Source: Caulobacter vibrioides (GTDB lineage: Bacteria > Pseudomonadota > Alphaproteobacteria > Caulobacterales > Caulobacteraceae). Taken from it: DNA of 64,000 nucleotides. A program made the translations under genes and the position numbers. Positions 8,678-16,724 of this stretch are shown here, one piece after another. The stretch spans positions 1 to 64,000 of the forward strand of contig NZ_PJRR01000016.1 in the NCBI RefSeq assembly GCF_002858865.1, read 5' to 3'. The notes beneath the pieces were generated by a model, which saw nothing but the letters and a program-made list of their open reading frames with translations, made no database searches and had not been told where the DNA came from. Numbering within the stretch: position 1 is the stretch's first letter; each line of letters starts with the position of its first letter.

Positions 8678-10987
8678 CTAGAAGCCGAGTTCGGGCTGCA
8701 TCGCCCCGGGTTGTTGGGTCTCGGGCAGGTGGCAGGTGAAGGTCGAACCGTCGCCCGGTTCGCTCTCCAGCGCCACCCAGCCGCCGTGCAGTTCGACCAG
8801 CGCCTTGACCAGGGCCAGGCCCAGGCCCGGGCCGCCGCGATCGCGGCCGACGAAGCGGTCGAAGATGTGGGCCTGCACATGGAACGGCACGCCCCGGCCG
8901 GTGTCGGAGACGTCCAGTCGCACCTCGCCCAGCGCCCGGCGGGCCGACAGGGTGACGCGGCCGCCCGGCGGGGTCTGGCGCAGGGCGTTTTCCACCAGAT
9001 GGTCCAGCGTCTGGGCCAGACGCTTGCCGTCGCCCCGGATCAGGCCGACATCCTCCTCGCACTCGACGGCCAGGGTGACGCCGCCCAGCTGGGCGTCCTT
9101 CAGGGCGCGCTCCTGGGCGTTCAGCAGCAGGTCGGAGACGCGGATGTCCTCGATCTCCAGCGCCATTTCGCCGGCGTCGATCTGGGCCATGTCCAGCACG
9201 TCGTCGATCGAGCGCGCCAGCTGGGTGGCGGCGGCGCGGACGGCGGCCACGTGGTTGCGGCCCCGCTCGGAGATGCCGTCGGCCCGCTCCAGCAGCTCCG
9301 AATAGCCGATGATCGTCGTCAGCGGCGTGCGCAGCTCGTAGGAGACATTGCCGACGAAATCGCGCTTCAGGCGCTCGGCTTCGGCCAGGGCCGCCGAGCG
9401 GTCCGCGAGCGCGCTCTGCAGGTCGCGGGTGTCGGTGACGTCGGCGAAGGCGATCAGGGTCGCGCCGTCCGGCAGGGGGCGGCTCTGGTACAGCACGATG
9501 CGGCTGTCGGAGGTCCGCACCTCGCCCGAGGTCGGGGCGCGCATCTGCGGATCGGGATCGGCGACCCGGCCCTTGAGCTCGCGCCAGAACGACAGGTCGT
9601 GCAGGCGCGGCACGCACAGCTCGACCACGCCCTCGAAGTCTCCGGCCGCCTCCAGGGCGTGCGGGGTGACGTTCCAGAACGTCTCGAAGGCCTCGTTGTG
9701 CAGCCGCAGGCGACCGTCCGAGCCGAACACGGCGACGGCGTCGTTCAGCTTGTCCAGCGTGGCCTGCTGCACCTGGATCAGGGCGTTGTACTGGGCCTTC
9801 AGGCGCAGCTCGCCGGTGATGTCGGAATAGATCAGCAGCATGCCGCCCAGCGGGTGCGGCTGACGGACGACCTTCAGGGTGCGGCCGTCGGGCAGGTCCC
9901 ACAGGTCGTCGGCCTGCGGGCCGAGGTCTTCGTAGCGCGCCAGTTCGGCGGCCTTCCAGCCGGCGTAGTCGATGGTCTCGGGCAGGCGGCGGCGCTGGCG
10001 CAGGCGGTCCAGCACCTCGCCGTGGGTCGGACGGTCGGCCAGCCAGGCCGGCTCCAGGCCCCAAAGCTCGGCGAAGGCGGTGTTATGATACGACAGGCGG
10101 CGCGTCTGGCTGAAGATCGCCACGGCCTCGGCGATGTGGTTCAGGGTCTCGTCGTGCGCCTCGACGTGCTTCTTGAAGGCGTCGCGGACGTCCTCGATCT
10201 CGGTGACGTCGGCGCAGAACACGCCCACGCCGCCGCCGTCCAGCGGCTGGGCCGACAGGCGGAAGGCGCGGCGGCGGCCTTCGACATTGATCCAGCGCAG
10301 CGCTTCGCGACGTTCGCCCTTGCCGGCGGCTTCGACGACCACGGCGTCCGCGCCGCGATCAAAGCTCTTGCCCGCCAGGGCCGGGGCCTGGGCGGAGGCC
10401 GCGCCCACGGCGCGCACAAAGGCGGCGTTGCCCCAGATCGCCTGGCCATCGGCGCCGGCGATCCAGCAGGGCTCCACCACGCTGTCGACGAAGGCGGCGA
10501 AGCGGGCGGCGGTGGGCAGGCCCGAGTCGGCGCGGTCGATCGGCGCCAGGCGCAGCCAGGCCAGGGCGCCCGCCGCGCGACCCTCGACCGAAACCAGGCC
10601 ATGGGGACCGCGCGCTTCGAACACGCAAGGCTCGCCACGCTCGAACAGGGCGGTCAGCTTCTGGGCGTAGTTCGGATCGGCGTCGCTGAGCGCAGCGACC
10701 ACGGCCGAGACCTCGGCGTCCGCCCCCAGCGCCTTGGCGCAGGCGATCAGGCCCTCGCCGCCGGCGACCAAGTTTGCGCGGCCGCCCTCGACGGCGATCA
10801 CGGCGGTGTCGAAGGCGTCGAGCCAGGCCGGGGCGTCGTCCGAGCCGCCCTGCTGGATCAGGCGCGTCTTGAGCGCGACGATACGCGCCTCCAGGTTCCG
10901 TCGCTGCCCGTGGGACCACAGGGCGACGGAAATGGCGAGACATACCGCGCCGGCCGCCGCCGCGAGGATCAGGTCGTACGAAGTCAT
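8678..10987 (-). CDS. divL: DivL, atypical tyrosine-H-box PAS kinase controlling CckA
   Basis: The 769-residue protein has an N-terminal membrane anchor (about 5-24), several PAS domains through about residue 520, and a HisKA/HATPase module. In the H-box the phospho-histidine is replaced by tyrosine: SYELRTPLTTI with Tyr at 550, as in C. crescentus DivL. The ATPase domain keeps an N-box (ENALRQTPPG), DTGRGVPF and the GGPGLGLALVKALVELHGG lid. In Caulobacter, DivL at the cell pole modulates CckA kinase activity in response to DivK~P and so controls CtrA; its own kinase activity is not essential. Identity is very likely from length and Tyr550. Confidence 0.96.
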   Translation of the reverse strand: MTSYDLILAAAAGAVCLAISVALWSHGQRRNLEARIVALKTRLIQQGGSDDAPAWLDAFDTAVIAVEGGRANLVAGGEGLIACAKALGADAEVSAVVAALSDADPNYAQKLTALFERGEPCVFEARGPHGLVSVEGRAAGALAWLRLAPIDRADSGLPTAARFAAFVDSVVEPCWIAGADGQAIWGNAAFVRAVGAASAQAPALAGKSFDRGADAVVVEAAGKGERREALRWINVEGRRRAFRLSAQPLDGGGVGVFCADVTEIEDVRDAFKKHVEAHDETLNHIAEAVAIFSQTRRLSYHNTAFAELWGLEPAWLADRPTHGEVLDRLRQRRRLPETIDYAGWKAAELARYEDLGPQADDLWDLPDGRTLKVVRQPHPLGGMLLIYSDITGELRLKAQYNALIQVQQATLDKLNDAVAVFGSDGRLRLHNEAFETFWNVTPHALEAAGDFEGVVELCVPRLHDLSFWRELKGRVADPDPQMRAPTSGEVRTSDSRIVLYQSRPLPDGATLIAFADVTDTRDLQSALADRSAALAEAERLKRDFVGNVSYELRTPLTTIIGYSELLERADGISERGRNHVAAVRAAATQLARSIDDVLDMAQIDAGEMALEIEDIRVSDLLLNAQERALKDAQLGGVTLAVECEEDVGLIRGDGKRLAQTLDHLVENALRQTPPGGRVTLSARRALGEVRLDVSDTGRGVPFHVQAHIFDRFVGRDRGGPGLGLALVKALVELHGGWVALESEPGDGSTFTCHLPETQQPGAMQPELGF

Positions 10988-11016
10988 CAGGCGCGTGGCT
11001 ACCCCAGCGGGTCTTC

Positions 11017-11027
11017 GAATCAGAATC
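11017..11027. promoter_or_regulatory. Paired GANTC (CcrM-type) sites upstream of divL
   Basis: Two GAATC sequences start 6 bp apart, 30-40 bases before the divL start codon. GANTC is the CcrM methylation site, and GcrA acts at many Caulobacter promoters bearing it. The sites are seen; a role in cell-cycle timing of divL is inference. Confidence 0.4.
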
Positions 11028-11156
11028 CCAGATTAGTCGTGCCGTGACCAGAGGGCGATCAAGCGCGGGTGTGGCCGTGCGTCGCGTTTTCTGCGTTCAC
11101 AGGCAAGATCGGCGGTCGGCTATGGCGATCGCCGCCAATCGCTCTATGTGAATCTG

Positions 11157-11558
11157 ATGACCTGGTCTGATCGCCTCGCCCCGTCGCTCGACGATTTCGC
11201 TGTGCTGGCCAAGCAGGCCTTTGACGACCTGCCCGCCGAATTCCGCCATCTCGCCGGCGAGGTGGTGATCCGGGTTGATGACTTTCCCAGCGAGGAGGTG
11301 CTCGACAGCCTCGGCATCGAAGACGCCTTCGAGCTGACGGGCCTCTATCAGGGCGTGGATCTGAGCAGCCGGTCGGTGCTGGACTTCGGGGCCGAGCCGT
11401 CGCGGGTGTTTCTCTACCGGCGGCCGATCCTGGACGAATGGGCCGAACGTAGTGACGTTAGCCTGGGCGAGCTGATCACCCACGTGCTGGTCCATGAAAT
11501 CGGCCACCATTTCGGCCTCTCGGACGACGACATCCACCGTATCGAGGACGAGGCATGA
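11157..11558 (+). CDS. Small HExxH metallopeptidase-family protein
   Basis: The 133-residue cytoplasmic protein ends in a zincin-like motif: VHEIGHHFGLSDDDI, where the HExxH histidines and a following acidic residue would bind zinc. This matches the short bacterial 'metallopeptidase family' (DUF1025-like) proteins, whose substrates are unknown. I chose ATG 11157; a GTG three codons upstream at 11148 is also possible, and neither has a strong ribosome-binding site. The stop overlaps the start of the SWIM gene (ATGA), so the two are translationally coupled. Confidence 0.78.
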   Translation: MTWSDRLAPSLDDFAVLAKQAFDDLPAEFRHLAGEVVIRVDDFPSEEVLDSLGIEDAFELTGLYQGVDLSSRSVLDFGAEPSRVFLYRRPILDEWAERSDVSLGELITHVLVHEIGHHFGLSDDDIHRIEDEA

Positions 11559-11962
11559 GCTTCTTCGACACTGACGCCTGGCGCGAACGGATGGACGAGC
11601 GCTGGTTCGACACCGGCGTGGCCATGGCCGAGGCGGGCGCGGTCGACCTCGTTTCAATCGAGGACGACAAGGTCACCGCCCACGTCACCGGCAGCGTCGG
11701 CGACCTCTATGTCGTCCAGCTGTGGGCGCCGGCGGGCGAGGGGACCTGCACCTGTCCGGGCTTCGAGAAATTCGGCGCCTGCAAGCACCAGGCGGCCGTG
11801 ATCAGCGCCGCCAACGCGGCCGACCTCGGCAAGGTCAAGGACCGGATGGCCCGTCTGCGGGACGGCCTGGCCCTGGACAGTCGCGAGGCGCTGGTCGAGC
11901 GGCTGGCCGAGCTGGCGCGTCTGCAGCCGGCGGTGCTGGCGGCGCTGGAGGGGCGGGGCTGA
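11555..11962 (+). CDS. SWIM zinc-finger protein
   Basis: The 135-residue protein has a SWIM motif (CxCx(n)CxH) in CTCPGFEKFGACKHQ at about residues 64-78, preceded by a short beta region. SWIM fingers bind DNA or protein partners and occur in SNF2-linked and stand-alone proteins. The C-terminal part is helical and Leu/Arg-rich. It overlaps the metallopeptidase gene by 4 bases (ATGA), indicating a two-gene unit whose function is unknown. Confidence 0.75.
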   Translation: MSFFDTDAWRERMDERWFDTGVAMAEAGAVDLVSIEDDKVTAHVTGSVGDLYVVQLWAPAGEGTCTCPGFEKFGACKHQAAVISAANAADLGKVKDRMARLRDGLALDSREALVERLAELARLQPAVLAALEGRG

Positions 11963-12025
11963 GCGTGAGCGCGGCTTGACCTCGCGCCCGTTGGGCCGCT
12001 CTCCTTGACCGGGGGAGGACCAACC

Positions 12026-12649
12026 ATGGCCAGCTGGTACGAGCGCAATATCCTGCCGAAGCTGCTGTGCTGCGCGTGCGGCGCGCCGGCCATCCAGGCT
12101 CAGCGGCGGCGCGTCGCGCCCCGCGCCGAGGGCGAGGTGCTGGAACTGGGGATCGGCGGTGGCCTGAACCTGGCCTATTACGACCCGACCAAGGCAAAGC
12201 GCGTCACGGGGGTGGACCCCTCGCCCGAACTGCGGGCGATCGCCGAGCAGGCGCCGCGTCCGGACGGCTTGGTCGTCGACATCCAGGCCGGCGAGGCCGA
12301 GCGCCTGCCGTTCGCCGACGCCAGCTTCGACACTGTGCTGTGCACCTTCACCCTGTGTTCGGTCAGATCGCCGACGGCCGTGCTGGCCGAGGCCCGCCGC
12401 GTGCTGCGCCCCGATGGACGCTTCCTGTTCTGCGAGCACGGCCTGTCGCCCGACGCCGAGGTTTCGCGCTGGCAACGTCGCCTCGAACCGCTGTGGAAGC
12501 GGATGGCCGGCGGCTGTCACCTGACGCGGCCGGTGGCGAGCGCCGTCGAGGCGGCGGGTTTCGCCCTGGACGAGGTCGAGCAGCGCTACATGCCCAAGAC
12601 CCCAAGGCCTCTGGGCTGGTGCGAATGGGGCGTGGCGCGGCCGGCCTAG
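12026..12649 (+). CDS. Class I SAM-dependent methyltransferase
   Basis: The 207-residue protein has a Rossmann-type methyltransferase fold. Motif I is EVLELGIGGGLNLAYY (about 38-53), the acidic end of beta-2 is GVDPSPEL, the motif around AERLPFADASFDTVLCTF is typical, and RVLRPDGRFLFCEHG is the post-motif. It resembles UbiE/Methyltransf_11-type enzymes; the substrate is not identifiable. The N-terminal CCACGAP may be a metal or redox site. I chose ATG 12026 because GGGGAGGA lies 8 bases before it. It is tail-to-tail with the sirtuin gene, overlapping by 4 bases. Confidence 0.83.
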   Translation: MASWYERNILPKLLCCACGAPAIQAQRRRVAPRAEGEVLELGIGGGLNLAYYDPTKAKRVTGVDPSPELRAIAEQAPRPDGLVVDIQAGEAERLPFADASFDTVLCTFTLCSVRSPTAVLAEARRVLRPDGRFLFCEHGLSPDAEVSRWQRRLEPLWKRMAGGCHLTRPVASAVEAAGFALDEVEQRYMPKTPRPLGWCEWGVARPA

Positions 12650-13350
12650 AGCCTCGCCAGCAACCGCTCCACCCAGGCCGGCACGACCTCGGTGGCGGGG
12701 CCGTAGACCTTCTCGTCGAAGACATAGGCATTGGCCGAGGGCTCCAGATTGATCTCGCAGGTCGCGATCCCCATCGCCCGCGCCTCGGCCACGAAGCCGG
12801 CGGCCGGATAGACCGAGCCCGAGGTGCCGATCGAGACGAAGAGGTCGGCAGCGGACAGCGCGTCCTCGATCTGGTCCATGAACAGCGGGATCTCGCCGAA
12901 CCAGACGACATGGGGCCGGGCCCCGCCGTCGCGTGCGCAGGCGGCGCAGACGGTGTCGGGCTTCAGCGGCCCCTTATCGGGCCAGGTCGCCTCGCAATGG
13001 TGACAGCGGGTGACGGCCAGTTCGCCATGCATGTGGATCACGCGCCGGCACCCGGCCTTCTCGTGCAGGTCGTCGACATTCTGGGTGCAGAGGAACAGTT
13101 CGCCGCCGCGCTTCGCCAGATCCGCCTCCAGACGCGCCAGGGCCTCATGCGCCGCATTCGGTCGGGCCTCGGCAAGGTTGGCGCGGCGGGCGTTGTAGAA
13201 GTCGCGCACCAGGGCCGGATTGCGGGCGAAGCCCTGCGGCGTGGCCACCTCGTTCAGGTCGTACTTCGTCCAGACGCCGTCCTTGTCGCGGAAGGTGCCC
13301 AGACCGCTCTCGGCCGAGACGCCGGCGCCCGTCAGAACGAAGACTTTCAT
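12646..13350 (-). CDS. cobB: NAD-dependent protein deacylase, sirtuin (CobB type)
   Basis: The 234-residue enzyme removes acyl groups from lysines using NAD. It shows GAGVSAESGLGTFR (NAD binding), TQNVDDLH, the catalytic His in IHMHGELA, the structural zinc pairs CHHC and CAAC, and a PHVVWFGE segment. This is the class III sirtuin layout, probably with desuccinylase as well as deacetylase activity in such short forms. I chose ATG 13350 (MKVFVLTGAG) with GAGGG before it, rather than an upstream TTG. Confidence 0.93.
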   Translation of the reverse strand: MKVFVLTGAGVSAESGLGTFRDKDGVWTKYDLNEVATPQGFARNPALVRDFYNARRANLAEARPNAAHEALARLEADLAKRGGELFLCTQNVDDLHEKAGCRRVIHMHGELAVTRCHHCEATWPDKGPLKPDTVCAACARDGGARPHVVWFGEIPLFMDQIEDALSAADLFVSIGTSGSVYPAAGFVAEARAMGIATCEINLEPSANAYVFDEKVYGPATEVVPAWVERLLARL

Positions 13351-13403
13351 GATCCCTCGCAATACCCCTGAGGCGCGAACCTGACGGCGGCGTCATTTTT
13401 CAT

Positions 13404-13442
13404 TTGACCGCGATCAAGTCTTGAGTTGACACTGTTTAGATA
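13404..13442 (+). promoter_or_regulatory. FixK/FNR-type promoter of the ferritin-like gene
   Basis: TTGAC-CGCG-ATCAA at 13404-13417 fits the FNR/FixK consensus (TTGAY-N4-RTCAA). A TAGATA -10-like hexamer lies at 13437-13442. That puts the box centre about 39-41 bases before the expected start site, the usual class II activator position. Caulobacter uses FixK for low-oxygen induction. The sequence fit is direct; activation is inferred. Confidence 0.6.
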
Positions 13443-13513
13443 GTCGAAGGCGCGCGCAAGACGGGCCTCGGCGCCATCCATCATGACGAACGGCCGAATT
13501 AGGGAGCGCCGCC

Positions 13514-14641
13514 ATGACCGACAGGAACATCACCAAGGACGCCATGTACGACGCGGTGGCGCCGGACGATTTCGAGTCGATGCTCGAACTTGACCGGTAC
13601 AACAACCGCTCGACCGCGTTCGACAAGATCATCTCCGCGACCCACGACCATTTCTGGGATCCGCTGGACAAGGCCTATATCGATTTCGACGAGCCGTTCG
13701 ACATGGAGAACCAGCCGCTGGTTCCCGAGGAAATGGTCATCGCCCTGTCGACCGACTACGTGTCGAACCACCTGTCGGACCCGAAGGTCCGCACGCGCTT
13801 CATCAACCAGTCGGTGTTGCGGAATTTCTCGTCGATCCTGCACGGCGAGCAGGGCGCGCTGAACCTGTCGGCCAGCCTCTGCCACGTCCTGAAGGACCAG
13901 GGCGCCCAGGAATACGCCGCCAACCAGACCCGCGAAGAGGCCCGCCATGTGACGGGCTTCGCCAAGTACATCAAGGCCCGCTGGGGCAAGCCCGTCGAGT
14001 GCGGTCCGGCCCTGAAGACCCTGCTGGTCGAGATCATCGGCTCGCCCGAGGTCTACAAGAAGATCATCGGCATGCAGATGCTGGTCGAAGGTCTGGCCAT
14101 GGGCGCCTTCGCCACCTTCTACAACAACATCAATGATCCGGTCGGCAAGAAGCTGCTGCAGCTAGTGATGACCGACGAGGCCTTCCACCACAAGTTCGGG
14201 AAGATCTGGGCCGACCGCACCGTGCCCAAGCTCTCGCCCGAGGAGCACGCGATCATCGAGGACTGGGCGGCGCACTGCTTCCAGACCCTGCTGTTCAACC
14301 TGGTCTCGCCGCACCAGCAGCTGGATCTCTACCGCGAGTTTGGCCTGGATCCCGACAAGGTGGTCGAGGAGTACGGGAAGATCATGACCGACGACGTGCG
14401 TCGGGAGAACATGAAGGAACAGACCAACATCTTCCGGGTGCTGGTCAAGACCCTACTGAACGCCGGCATCATCACCGACCGCACCAAGGCCTTCTACGCC
14501 ATGTATGTCGACCTGGCCGAACTGAAGGACGAGGGCGAGCGCATGGTCGGCGATGACATCGCCGAAGAAGGCATCCGCTACCTCCAGGCCATCAACTTCA
14601 AGGACCGGCCGGTGGCGGCGGTCAGCATCGCGGCCGAGTAG
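13514..14641 (+). CDS. Ferritin-like di-iron carboxylate protein, function unknown
   Basis: The 375-residue soluble protein shows two ExxH motifs and further glutamates placed like a four-helix di-metal site: Glu112 (HGEQGAL), Glu142/His145 (EEARHVTGF), Glu192 (LVEGLAMGAF), Glu222/His225 (DEAFHH). The spacing (30, 50 and 30 residues) is nearer to acyl-ACP-desaturase-like and ferritin-like oxidases than to R2 of ribonucleotide reductase. The position of the R2 radical tyrosine is Phe149. An oxidase, oxygenase or desaturase role is possible, and the substrate is unknown. AGGGAG precedes the ATG. The probable FixK promoter suggests expression at low oxygen. A strong terminator follows. Confidence 0.72.
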   Translation: MTDRNITKDAMYDAVAPDDFESMLELDRYNNRSTAFDKIISATHDHFWDPLDKAYIDFDEPFDMENQPLVPEEMVIALSTDYVSNHLSDPKVRTRFINQSVLRNFSSILHGEQGALNLSASLCHVLKDQGAQEYAANQTREEARHVTGFAKYIKARWGKPVECGPALKTLLVEIIGSPEVYKKIIGMQMLVEGLAMGAFATFYNNINDPVGKKLLQLVMTDEAFHHKFGKIWADRTVPKLSPEEHAIIEDWAAHCFQTLLFNLVSPHQQLDLYREFGLDPDKVVEEYGKIMTDDVRRENMKEQTNIFRVLVKTLLNAGIITDRTKAFYAMYVDLAELKDEGERMVGDDIAEEGIRYLQAINFKDRPVAAVSIAAE

Positions 14642-14666
14642 GGATCCCACCCCCTGCGACGTCGTC

Positions 14667-14699
14667 CCGCCCCGCCGGAACCCCGGCGGGGCGGTTTTC
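14667..14699 (+). terminator. Terminator of the ferritin-like gene
   Basis: A perfect 12-bp stem (CCGCCCCGCCGG / CCGGCGGGGCGG) with an AACC loop is followed by TTTTCG. Confidence 0.9.
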
Positions 14700-14771
14700 G
14701 TTTCGGTGGTCCGCCAGCGTCCGCCGGAGCGCTCCGCGCGTATCGCAGGGCGACGTCTTTCCGGAGTTTCC

Positions 14772-15317
14772 ATGCGCAAGTCGCTGCTCGTCCTGCCCGT
14801 CATCCTGTCGCTGACCACGACCCTTGGCGCCTGCGCGTCGGGCCCGGTCGGCAACCCCAATCCGCCCCAGCCGGCCAAGGCGGTCGAGCTCGATCGCTAC
14901 CTGGGCAAGTGGTACGAGGTGGCGCGCTATGACATGCGCTTCCAGAAGGGCTGCGAGGGCGTCACGGCCGAATATTCCAGGCGTCCCGACGGCCTGATCC
15001 GGGTGTTCAACACCTGCCGGCAGGACGCGGTCGATGGGCCGGTCCGCACGGCGGAGGGCAAGGCCAAGGTCGTCGACACCGCGACCAACGCCAAGCTGAA
15101 GGTCAGCTTCTTTGGCCCGTTCTTCGGCGACTACTGGGTGATGGACCATGCCGACGATTACAGCTGGGCGATCGTCGGCGAGGGCTCCGGGCGCTATTTG
15201 TGGCTGCTGTCGCGTCAGCCCCCGAGCGACGCTGACCGCGTGGCCCTGACCGCGCGGGCCAAGGCGCTGGGCTACGATGTCGGCCTGCTGCGCCCGACCA
15301 AGCAGCCCCCAGGTTGA
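14772..15317 (+). CDS. blc: Outer-membrane lipoprotein lipocalin (Blc-like)
   Basis: The 181-residue lipoprotein has a signal peptide and a lipobox LGAC (Cys20). The lipocalin fold is marked by LGKWYEVARYDMRF (GxW motif), a middle strand pair ending in GDYWVMDHADDYSWAIVGE, and RYLWLLSRQPP. Blc proteins bind lysophospholipids or fatty acids at the outer membrane and are often stress-induced. I chose ATG 14772 because the longer frame runs back into the upstream terminator. It is convergent with phyR. Confidence 0.9.
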   Translation: MRKSLLVLPVILSLTTTLGACASGPVGNPNPPQPAKAVELDRYLGKWYEVARYDMRFQKGCEGVTAEYSRRPDGLIRVFNTCRQDAVDGPVRTAEGKAKVVDTATNAKLKVSFFGPFFGDYWVMDHADDYSWAIVGEGSGRYLWLLSRQPPSDADRVALTARAKALGYDVGLLRPTKQPPG

Positions 15318-15330
15318 TCGGGATGGAAAT

Positions 15331-15420
15331 CCTCGTCCTTCGACAAGCTCAGGATGGGGATTTCGCGTGCTCCGAGGCCAGCCGCCGTCCTCACCCTGAG
15401 CTTGTCGAAGGGCGGGGACG
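15331..15420. repeat. Inverted intergenic repeat (CCTTCGACAAGCTCAGG type)
   Basis: CCTTCGACAAGCTCAGG at 15337-15353 and its exact complement at 15395-15411 form a 17-bp inverted repeat with a 41-bp spacer. This arm is, from general knowledge, a widespread REP-like intergenic motif in alphaproteobacteria. It sits between the lipocalin stop and the phyR terminator. Confidence 0.75.
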
Positions 15421-15454
15421 ACCTGACGACGGCGCCCGCGGCAATCTCAACGCA

Positions 15455-15482
15455 AAACGGCCTCCCGTGCGGGAGGCCGTTT
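15455..15482. terminator. Bidirectional terminator between blc and phyR
   Basis: A perfect 12-bp stem (AAACGGCCTCCC / GGGAGGCCGTTT) with a GTGC loop. The A and T runs in the arms let it work for both converging genes. Confidence 0.85.
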
Positions 15483-15508
15483 CCACTTGGGGAGCAGTCT
15501 TGGGGCTC

Positions 15509-16309
15509 TCAGGCCGCCTTGGCGGTGCGGCGCGGATGGAAGAACAGCGCCTGACCGATGGCCGCCTTCACCGTTTCGGGCTGGAACGGCTTGGTGATCA
15601 GGAAGGTCGGCTCGGGACGCTCGCCGGTCAGCAGGCGCTCGGGGAAGGCGGTGATGAAGATCACCGGCACGTCCATGCGCCCCAGGATGTCCTTGACCGC
15701 ATCGATGCCCGACGAACCGTCGGCCAGCTGGATGTCCGCCAGCACAAGGCCCGGCGTCCGGCGGGTGACGGCCTCGAGCGCCTCGCCGCGCGTGGCGGCG
15801 ATGTCGGTGACGTCATGGCCCAGCTCGCGGACCAGCGCCTCGATGTCGGCGGCGATGACGGGCTCGTCCTCGATGATCAGGACCTCGGTCGCCAGCTCGG
15901 CGTCGATCTCGGCCTGGGCGTCACCGATCAGCCGCTCCACCTCGCCGAAGTCGCAGTCCAGGATCTGGGCGGCTTCTGTGGGCGTGAACCCTTCCAGGGC
16001 CGTCAGCAGGAACGCCTGACGCGAGCGCGGCGCGATGCGCATCAGGCGCTGGGCGGCGTCGTCGCCGGCGTGCAGGCCCTGGTCGTGACCCACTTCCAGT
16101 TGGGCCCCGGAGCTGAGCCAGATGGCGTGGAAAACCCGGTAAAGCGCCACGCGAGGCGACAGGTTGGCGTCCAGAACAAGCTCGCCCGCCGCCAGGGCCT
16201 CCAGCGCCACGCGCACATAGTGGTCGCCGGTCGCTTGGTCGCCGGTCAAGGCCCGGGCGTAGCGGCGGATGTAAGGCAAATGCGGCGCCAAGCGAGCAAG
16301 AAGACTCAT
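15509..16309 (-). CDS. phyR: PhyR, anti-anti-sigma response regulator of the general stress response
   Basis: The 266-residue protein has an N-terminal sigma-like domain (about 1-130: region 2-like LPYIRRYARALTGD and region 4-like EGFTPTEAAQILDCD) and a C-terminal receiver. The phospho-acceptor is Asp192 in LVLADIQLADGSSG, the acidic patch is IIEDEP, and the conserved Lys is in LITKPF. When phosphorylated it binds NepR and frees SigT. It is divergent from nepR-sigT-phyK, the canonical order of alphaproteobacterial stress loci. A SigT-type promoter precedes it, so autoregulation is likely. Confidence 0.96.
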   Translation of the reverse strand: MSLLARLAPHLPYIRRYARALTGDQATGDHYVRVALEALAAGELVLDANLSPRVALYRVFHAIWLSSGAQLEVGHDQGLHAGDDAAQRLMRIAPRSRQAFLLTALEGFTPTEAAQILDCDFGEVERLIGDAQAEIDAELATEVLIIEDEPVIAADIEALVRELGHDVTDIAATRGEALEAVTRRTPGLVLADIQLADGSSGIDAVKDILGRMDVPVIFITAFPERLLTGERPEPTFLITKPFQPETVKAAIGQALFFHPRRTAKAA

Positions 16310-16383
16310 GACCCCTCCCGATTCTGTGTCTTCGAAGATCTACTAACTAACGGCGAAGCTACGCCGTTCCGTCGAAGGTCGAT

Positions 16384-16408
16384 AACGCCCGCTCAACTCG
16401 ACGGTTCC
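16384..16408 (-). promoter_or_regulatory. SigT (EcfG-type) promoter of phyR
   Basis: On the minus strand the sequence reads GGAAC-N16-CGTT, the exact EcfG-family -35/-10 pattern, about 75 bases before the phyR start. Confidence 0.75.
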
Positions 16409-16447
16409 GCCCTAAGCAGAATTTTGCCATCTTATGCCCAAGCTTAT

Positions 16448-16472
16448 GGAACCGGGTACGGAAAACCACGTT
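16448..16472 (+). promoter_or_regulatory. SigT (EcfG-type) promoter of nepR-sigT-phyK
   Basis: GGAAC at 16448-16452, 16 bases, then CGTT at 16469-16472 match the EcfG-family promoter exactly. It lies 43 bases before the chosen nepR ATG, which implies positive autoregulation. Confidence 0.8.
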
Positions 16473-16515
16473 GTCGTCTGGCGGAAAGACATTCGGCCAA
16501 AGGGGGCGGGCGCCG

Positions 16516-16722
16516 ATGAACTTCGGCGTCGAGGACATGATCGAACACGTACCGATGGAAGACAAACGCAAGGGCGCTGCGGCGCTGGATGAAGCGCGCC
16601 TCCGCCAGCAGGCGATCGGCGTCAAGCTGCGGCAGATGTTCGACGAGGTCGTCAACGAGCCGGTGCCCGACGAATTTCTCGCCATCCTCCGCAAGGCCGA
16701 GCGTCCGGCGGGGGGCGAGTAG
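16516..16722 (+). CDS. nepR: NepR anti-sigma factor
   Basis: The 68-residue protein binds SigT in unstressed cells and is titrated by phosphorylated PhyR. The core IGVKLRQMFDEVVNEPVPDEFLAIL is the NepR signature: two short helices around the conserved LRxMFDEVVxEPVPDxF motif. I chose ATG 16516; an in-frame TTG at 16471 would overlap the SigT promoter. It is immediately followed by sigT (2-base gap), so the pair is translated together. Confidence 0.93.
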   Translation: MNFGVEDMIEHVPMEDKRKGAAALDEARLRQQAIGVKLRQMFDEVVNEPVPDEFLAILRKAERPAGGE

Positions 16723-16724
16723 GC

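Noticed and set aside
13514..14641. Ferritin-like protein as the missing R2 (NrdB) partner of nrdA
   Set aside because: Ligand spacing (30/50/30) does not fit R2, the radical tyrosine position is Phe149, and the R1-binding C-terminal peptide is absent.
16347..16370. A second SigT-type promoter (AACG ... GTTCC) for phyR
   Set aside because: The spacer is 13 bases, too short; the site at 16384-16408 has the correct 16.
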